Positions 61,054 through 64,000 of a stretch of DNA of 64,000 bases are shown one piece after another. Both the position numbers and the translations under genes were made by a program. The notes beneath the pieces are model-generated. The model was not told the origin of the DNA. It was given only the letters and a program-made list of their open reading frames with translations, and did no database searches. This DNA is from Candidatus Thorarchaeota archaeon. GTDB taxonomy: Archaea; Asgardarchaeota; Thorarchaeia; Thorarchaeales; Thorarchaeaceae. Location: NCBI GenBank assembly GCA_016933575.1, contig JAFGAR010000040.1:124001-188000 (forward strand). Direction: 5' to 3'. Each line of letters begins with the position of its first letter. The first letter of the stretch is position 1.

Positions 61054-63492
61054 ATGGCAAGTTCTTGGGTCTTAAAAACACGACAGGGCAGTGAGGCAGG
61101 AAAAGAGATTCTTCTTAGAGAGGCTCTTGTAACTCATATGCGAAGCACTCGAGATCGTCAGCTCTTTGCTGAAATTCTGAGTGAAACTCAACCTCTGGAG
61201 GATGTATTTTCATTCTTTGCATCATTCTACCTCCATAGCTACCAAGGAATTCGATTGCTTAGTGCCTCTGATTCTCCAGAACTCACAGGCGAAGGCAAGG
61301 ATGAATTAGGTCATGAAGAACGGCGTCAATTGGAACTGGAAGTGCGCCAATTATTTGGAGACAAACAAAGAGAAGAAGTTGACATCGCTCGAATTACCAG
61401 TGAATTGACATTAGAACTATGTGATAGGTTGGTCGATACTACACCTTCTCCAGAAATCTTTCAGACAATAATTGAGATTGTCAAGAAGTATCTTGGGAAG
61501 ATTCCATCCGAGTATTCTCCTAATCATGACATTGATCTTATCATTGAGATAACAGGTTGGGGGAAAGAATGGAGAAATGACCTTTACATGAAAGCCTCAG
61601 GACTGAAAGAGAGTGCTTTATCACTAAGAGAAGAATTGCTTAGAGAACATCCCTCTGAAGTTCCTGAGACCACTGTTCTAAAGATGGGATTAGAGCGAAT
61701 CTATGGTCGAGTAGAGTACGCTAAGAGTCGATTAGTCACTACCCAAATTCCACCTCGAGGCTGGGATGAAATCACTAAAGCAATTTCAGAACGATTCTGC
61801 AAGAACGGGGAAGAATTGAATGGTGTTAAGCAGGCACATAGAATCAGACTAGAATTTCTTGAAGCAATTGATGAGGAGTATGACATTCCCACAACAATTG
61901 AAGACTATGAACGACGACTTGGTAATGTAGTGATTGGACCTGTTGCGGACATGCTATCCAATAAATCAGATTTCATCTTGGATACTCTATCTCATCTACT
62001 CAGTATAGAGTCTGATGATTTGAAGGCACAGCTTCGCAGGAAAGGCATTGATGATATGTCCATCATTGGGCAAGGTTTGAAATCACTTACAGAAGAAGAA
62101 GAAGAAGTTCAAACCGGACCCCAAATCAGTAAAGATGAAATGGAAATGCTTGAGCGTTCATTGAAGGCTTTGGAAAAGCTTGAGAACACTCTTGAACGAC
62201 CCGTCAAAGGATTATTACGTTCAAGAGGAATGAGAGCTTCTGAACTTGACAAGATATCCATCAATCTTTTCTTAAAAGACCATTCGAGTTTGGTCGGGAT
62301 TGAGATTGAAGTTCTTGAGGAAATGAAGAAGAAGATGCGAGTTCCTCCTCCAGAAGAAATGAAACGGCTAATCGAGATCCGAGAACAAGTAAAGAGTGGA
62401 GCTTTGAGTTCTCTGGGTATTTCCACTGCACAAGATTTCAGTAAACAGAGAATCGAAGAGGAAACTATTGCCTCGATTCGTCTGGATATAATCTGGCATT
62501 TCACCACGAGTATTATCACAAATCTAACACGTGTTGTCGAATCCTACATTCGCTCTAAACAGGATCTACTTAGGATAAAGGCTCTTTTGAAGAGTATATA
62601 CGAGGACACAGATGTCACCCTTCAATTTCTAAGAGAGGAGATACTGATAGATCTAGCTTCAATGCGTATCTATGAGATGAAAATAGTACATCCCGAACTC
62701 GATGCAACCGGAATTTGCACTTGGATGCATGCTCGTCTATCAAGTAAGGATATGATGGCTGCAAGGAAGGACCTTGAGAATACTCCAAGTCCTGCTTTCG
62801 AAGGCATTGTGGACAAACCTCTTGAAATGGATAGCCTCGAATATGATAACTATGCAATAGCCTTTGACATAATGCAACGTTTTCTGAAGAAGGAACGGCT
62901 CGAGAAAATTGCCAAGGAAGAGTACGCATTTGAAGTAAAGCAGAAGGAGCAGGTGGCAATTAGCTCAAAGAAGGAATCAATCGATGTTTTGATGTATCTA
63001 CATAACAAAGCTCGCACGGTGTTTCGTGCAATAAGTAGAGTTGGCACAAAAGGTCTTGAATGGTCTCCAACTGATACAACTAAGTGTGCTAATCTCTTGG
63101 CATACTACATCAAAACAAATCGAGGGAGAAAAATCTGTAGTGCTTGCGGTACTGTACCTAAGGACAATAAATGTCCGCAACATGGTACCTCTTTCATCAA
63201 AGATGCTAATGATATGGAAAACCTATCGATATTCATGATGAGGTCCCTCTATGAAATAAAGGATGGGCTTGCCGCTGGTGCTGAGCAGATGCCCTGGGAT
63301 AAGGCTAAAATAAGCATAGACCGCGAGATTGGAATCCTAAAGCGGAAGGGTAAATTGACATCAAAGACTAATTTGAAAGAGTTACTTCCTGGTGAGATCA
63401 ACTATATTGTCGGTCCCGCTATTTGTGAGATTGTTGGCAAATACTTCAATGAATCATTGGTCTATGCTGCACGTCGCGCAGACATTGCATGA
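61054..63492 (+). CDS. Very long helical protein with zinc finger (second of a pair)
   Basis: 812 residues; ATG 61054 uses the GAGGTGA at the end of the upstream gene. It is mostly helical with acidic/basic coiled-coil regions (ERSLKALEKLENTLERPVKG, KQDLLRIKALLKSIYEDTDV, MDSLEYDNYAIAFDIMQRFL). A probable zinc site near residue 694 reads KICSACGTVPKDNKCPQHGT (C-x2-C-x8-C-x2-H). It is followed by about 100 residues containing IMRSLYEIKDGLAA-like helices. No ATPase, nuclease or membrane motif. With its partner it may form a large scaffold or cytoskeletal assembly; that is inference. Confidence 0.7.
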   Translation: MASSWVLKTRQGSEAGKEILLREALVTHMRSTRDRQLFAEILSETQPLEDVFSFFASFYLHSYQGIRLLSASDSPELTGEGKDELGHEERRQLELEVRQLFGDKQREEVDIARITSELTLELCDRLVDTTPSPEIFQTIIEIVKKYLGKIPSEYSPNHDIDLIIEITGWGKEWRNDLYMKASGLKESALSLREELLREHPSEVPETTVLKMGLERIYGRVEYAKSRLVTTQIPPRGWDEITKAISERFCKNGEELNGVKQAHRIRLEFLEAIDEEYDIPTTIEDYERRLGNVVIGPVADMLSNKSDFILDTLSHLLSIESDDLKAQLRRKGIDDMSIIGQGLKSLTEEEEEVQTGPQISKDEMEMLERSLKALEKLENTLERPVKGLLRSRGMRASELDKISINLFLKDHSSLVGIEIEVLEEMKKKMRVPPPEEMKRLIEIREQVKSGALSSLGISTAQDFSKQRIEEETIASIRLDIIWHFTTSIITNLTRVVESYIRSKQDLLRIKALLKSIYEDTDVTLQFLREEILIDLASMRIYEMKIVHPELDATGICTWMHARLSSKDMMAARKDLENTPSPAFEGIVDKPLEMDSLEYDNYAIAFDIMQRFLKKERLEKIAKEEYAFEVKQKEQVAISSKKESIDVLMYLHNKARTVFRAISRVGTKGLEWSPTDTTKCANLLAYYIKTNRGRKICSACGTVPKDNKCPQHGTSFIKDANDMENLSIFMMRSLYEIKDGLAAGAEQMPWDKAKISIDREIGILKRKGKLTSKTNLKELLPGEINYIVGPAICEIVGKYFNESLVYAARRADIA

Positions 63493-63547
63493 TTTCAATA
63501 TTTGATTTGACTTGTGATTTTTTCAACAAGTGTGCAAACGAAGCCCA

Positions 63548-63554
63548 TTTATAC
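63548..63554 (+). promoter_or_regulatory. TATA box of the DapA-family gene
   Basis: TTTATAC lies 38 bases before the GTG start. Transcription from it should begin a few bases upstream of the GGTG ribosome-binding site at 63577-63580. Confidence 0.45.
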
Positions 63555-63585
63555 GAGCCAGCTCGTGCAAGGTCTTGGTGATTTC

Positions 63586-64000
63586 GTGAATAAGTTTGTG
63601 CCAAAAGGGGTTATGCCTGCGCTTGTGACGCCATTCACTAGAGACGGCGATATTAGTGAGGATGGTTTCAAACAAGTTATTGATTATACTATCAGTAAAG
63701 GTGCAACTGGAGTCGTTCCAGCTGGAACAACAGGAGAATTCTCCTACATGCGAACCGAGGAACGAAAGAAGCTCTTGAAACTCACAATTGAATATGTTGA
63801 TGGTCGTGTTCCAATTATCGCTGGTACTGGTCAGCACAGCACAAAGGCATCAGTCGATTTAACCAAATATGCAAAGGATATCGGTTGCGATGCTGCTTTA
63901 GTAATCTCACCATATTTCCTAAGACCTACTGATAAAGGGTATTATGAGCATTATGAAACAATTGCTAGGAAGGCTGATTTACCAGTAATTATGTACAATA
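63586..64000 (+). CDS. Dihydrodipicolinate synthase/N-acetylneuraminate lyase family (3' end outside the window)
   Basis: GTG 63586 follows GGTG; the frame is open to the end of the window, so only the first 138 residues are seen. The DapA family start is clear: VPKGVMPALVTPFTRDGDIS, then VVPAGTTGEFSYMRTEERKK (GTTGE), VDGRVPIIAGTGQHSTKASV, and ALVISPYFLRPTDKGYYEHY, where the tyrosine of SPYFLRP is the family's catalytic position. The Schiff-base lysine lies beyond the window. Candidate reactions are dihydrodipicolinate synthesis or 2-keto-3-deoxy sugar acid cleavage. It has its own promoter downstream of the long helical pair. Confidence 0.85.
   Translation, partial: MNKFVPKGVMPALVTPFTRDGDISEDGFKQVIDYTISKGATGVVPAGTTGEFSYMRTEERKKLLKLTIEYVDGRVPIIAGTGQHSTKASVDLTKYAKDIGCDAALVISPYFLRPTDKGYYEHYETIARKADLPVIMYN

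Noticed and set aside
1..64000. CRISPR arrays, insertion sequences, integrase or attachment sites, rRNA and tRNA genes
   Set aside because: I looked for regularly spaced repeats, transposase motifs, and T-loop or rRNA-like sequence on both strands and saw none. A covariance-model search would be needed to exclude tRNAs fully.

Overview
This window looks archaeal and most likely comes from an Asgard (Promethearchaeota) genome. The sequence is AT-rich. Genes follow AT-rich TATA-type promoters and use GGAGG or GGTG ribosome-binding sites with frequent TTG and GTG starts. The gene content is archaeal: an Mrp/NBP35 ATPase, bifunctional phosphoglucose/phosphomannose isomerase, tungsten aldehyde:ferredoxin oxidoreductase, a DUF1931 histone-fold protein and BchI/BchD-like AAA+/vWA partners. 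A Snf7-like (ESCRT-III) protein at 35602-36267 is the main reason for the Asgard call. The exact lineage (Thorarchaeota-like is my guess) is inference. No rRNA, tRNA, CRISPR array, transposase or prophage was recognised.

Layout. (1) 1-9.7 kb holds an unusual locus: three proteins that fuse a Cdc48-N-like double-psi barrel to a von Willebrand A (vWA) domain (238-1395, 2828-5491, 7230-8501), two amidohydrolase-2 paralogues (5637-7142 with apparently intact metal ligands; the N-terminus of 2828-5491 with them lost), two coiled-coil proteins and a HEAT-repeat protein. Both the vWA and the amidohydrolase occur as intact and degenerate versions, which suggests a multi-subunit complex. This is my best candidate for an undescribed system. 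(2) 9.9-14.2 kb encodes membrane proteins: a CPBP protease, a stomatin/NfeD pair, an ECF-S-like protein and a DUF92 protein. (3) 14.6-19.2 kb has a glutamate-cysteine-ligase-fold protein fused to a long beta-sandwich region, with two unknown genes. (4) 19.3-27.1 kb is a peptide/oligosaccharide ABC importer: DppF and DppD on the minus strand, then DppC, DppB and a substrate-binding protein on the plus strand. DppC carries a large external insertion, and the binding protein appears circularly permuted. (5) 27.2-32.4 kb encodes membrane proteins, a sugar-phosphate isomerase, hydrolases and a HAD phosphatase. (6) 32.4-33.15 kb is a gene-poor stretch with three candidate structured RNAs that share one architecture. 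(7) 33.2-42.1 kb holds Mrp, an inositol-monophosphatase-family enzyme, the Snf7-like protein, a cation exchanger, threonine synthase and the BchI/BchD-like pair. (8) A 107-nt hairpin RNA candidate lies at 42188-42294. (9) 42.3-58.3 kb is mostly metabolic: HypE/ThiL-like, SurE, nucleoside phosphorylase, PRPP synthase-like, glutamate dehydrogenase, branched-chain aminotransferase, ferredoxin plus AOR, and an MBL hydrolase. A DUF1931 histone-fold gene and several zinc-ribbon, coiled-coil or PH-like unknowns are interspersed. (10) 58.4-63.5 kb encodes two very long, translationally linked helical proteins of unknown function, followed by the start of a DapA-family gene that runs off the window.

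Starts were chosen mainly by ribosome-binding-site position and family N-terminus and are inference where stated. Family assignments come from motifs read by eye. No database search was possible.
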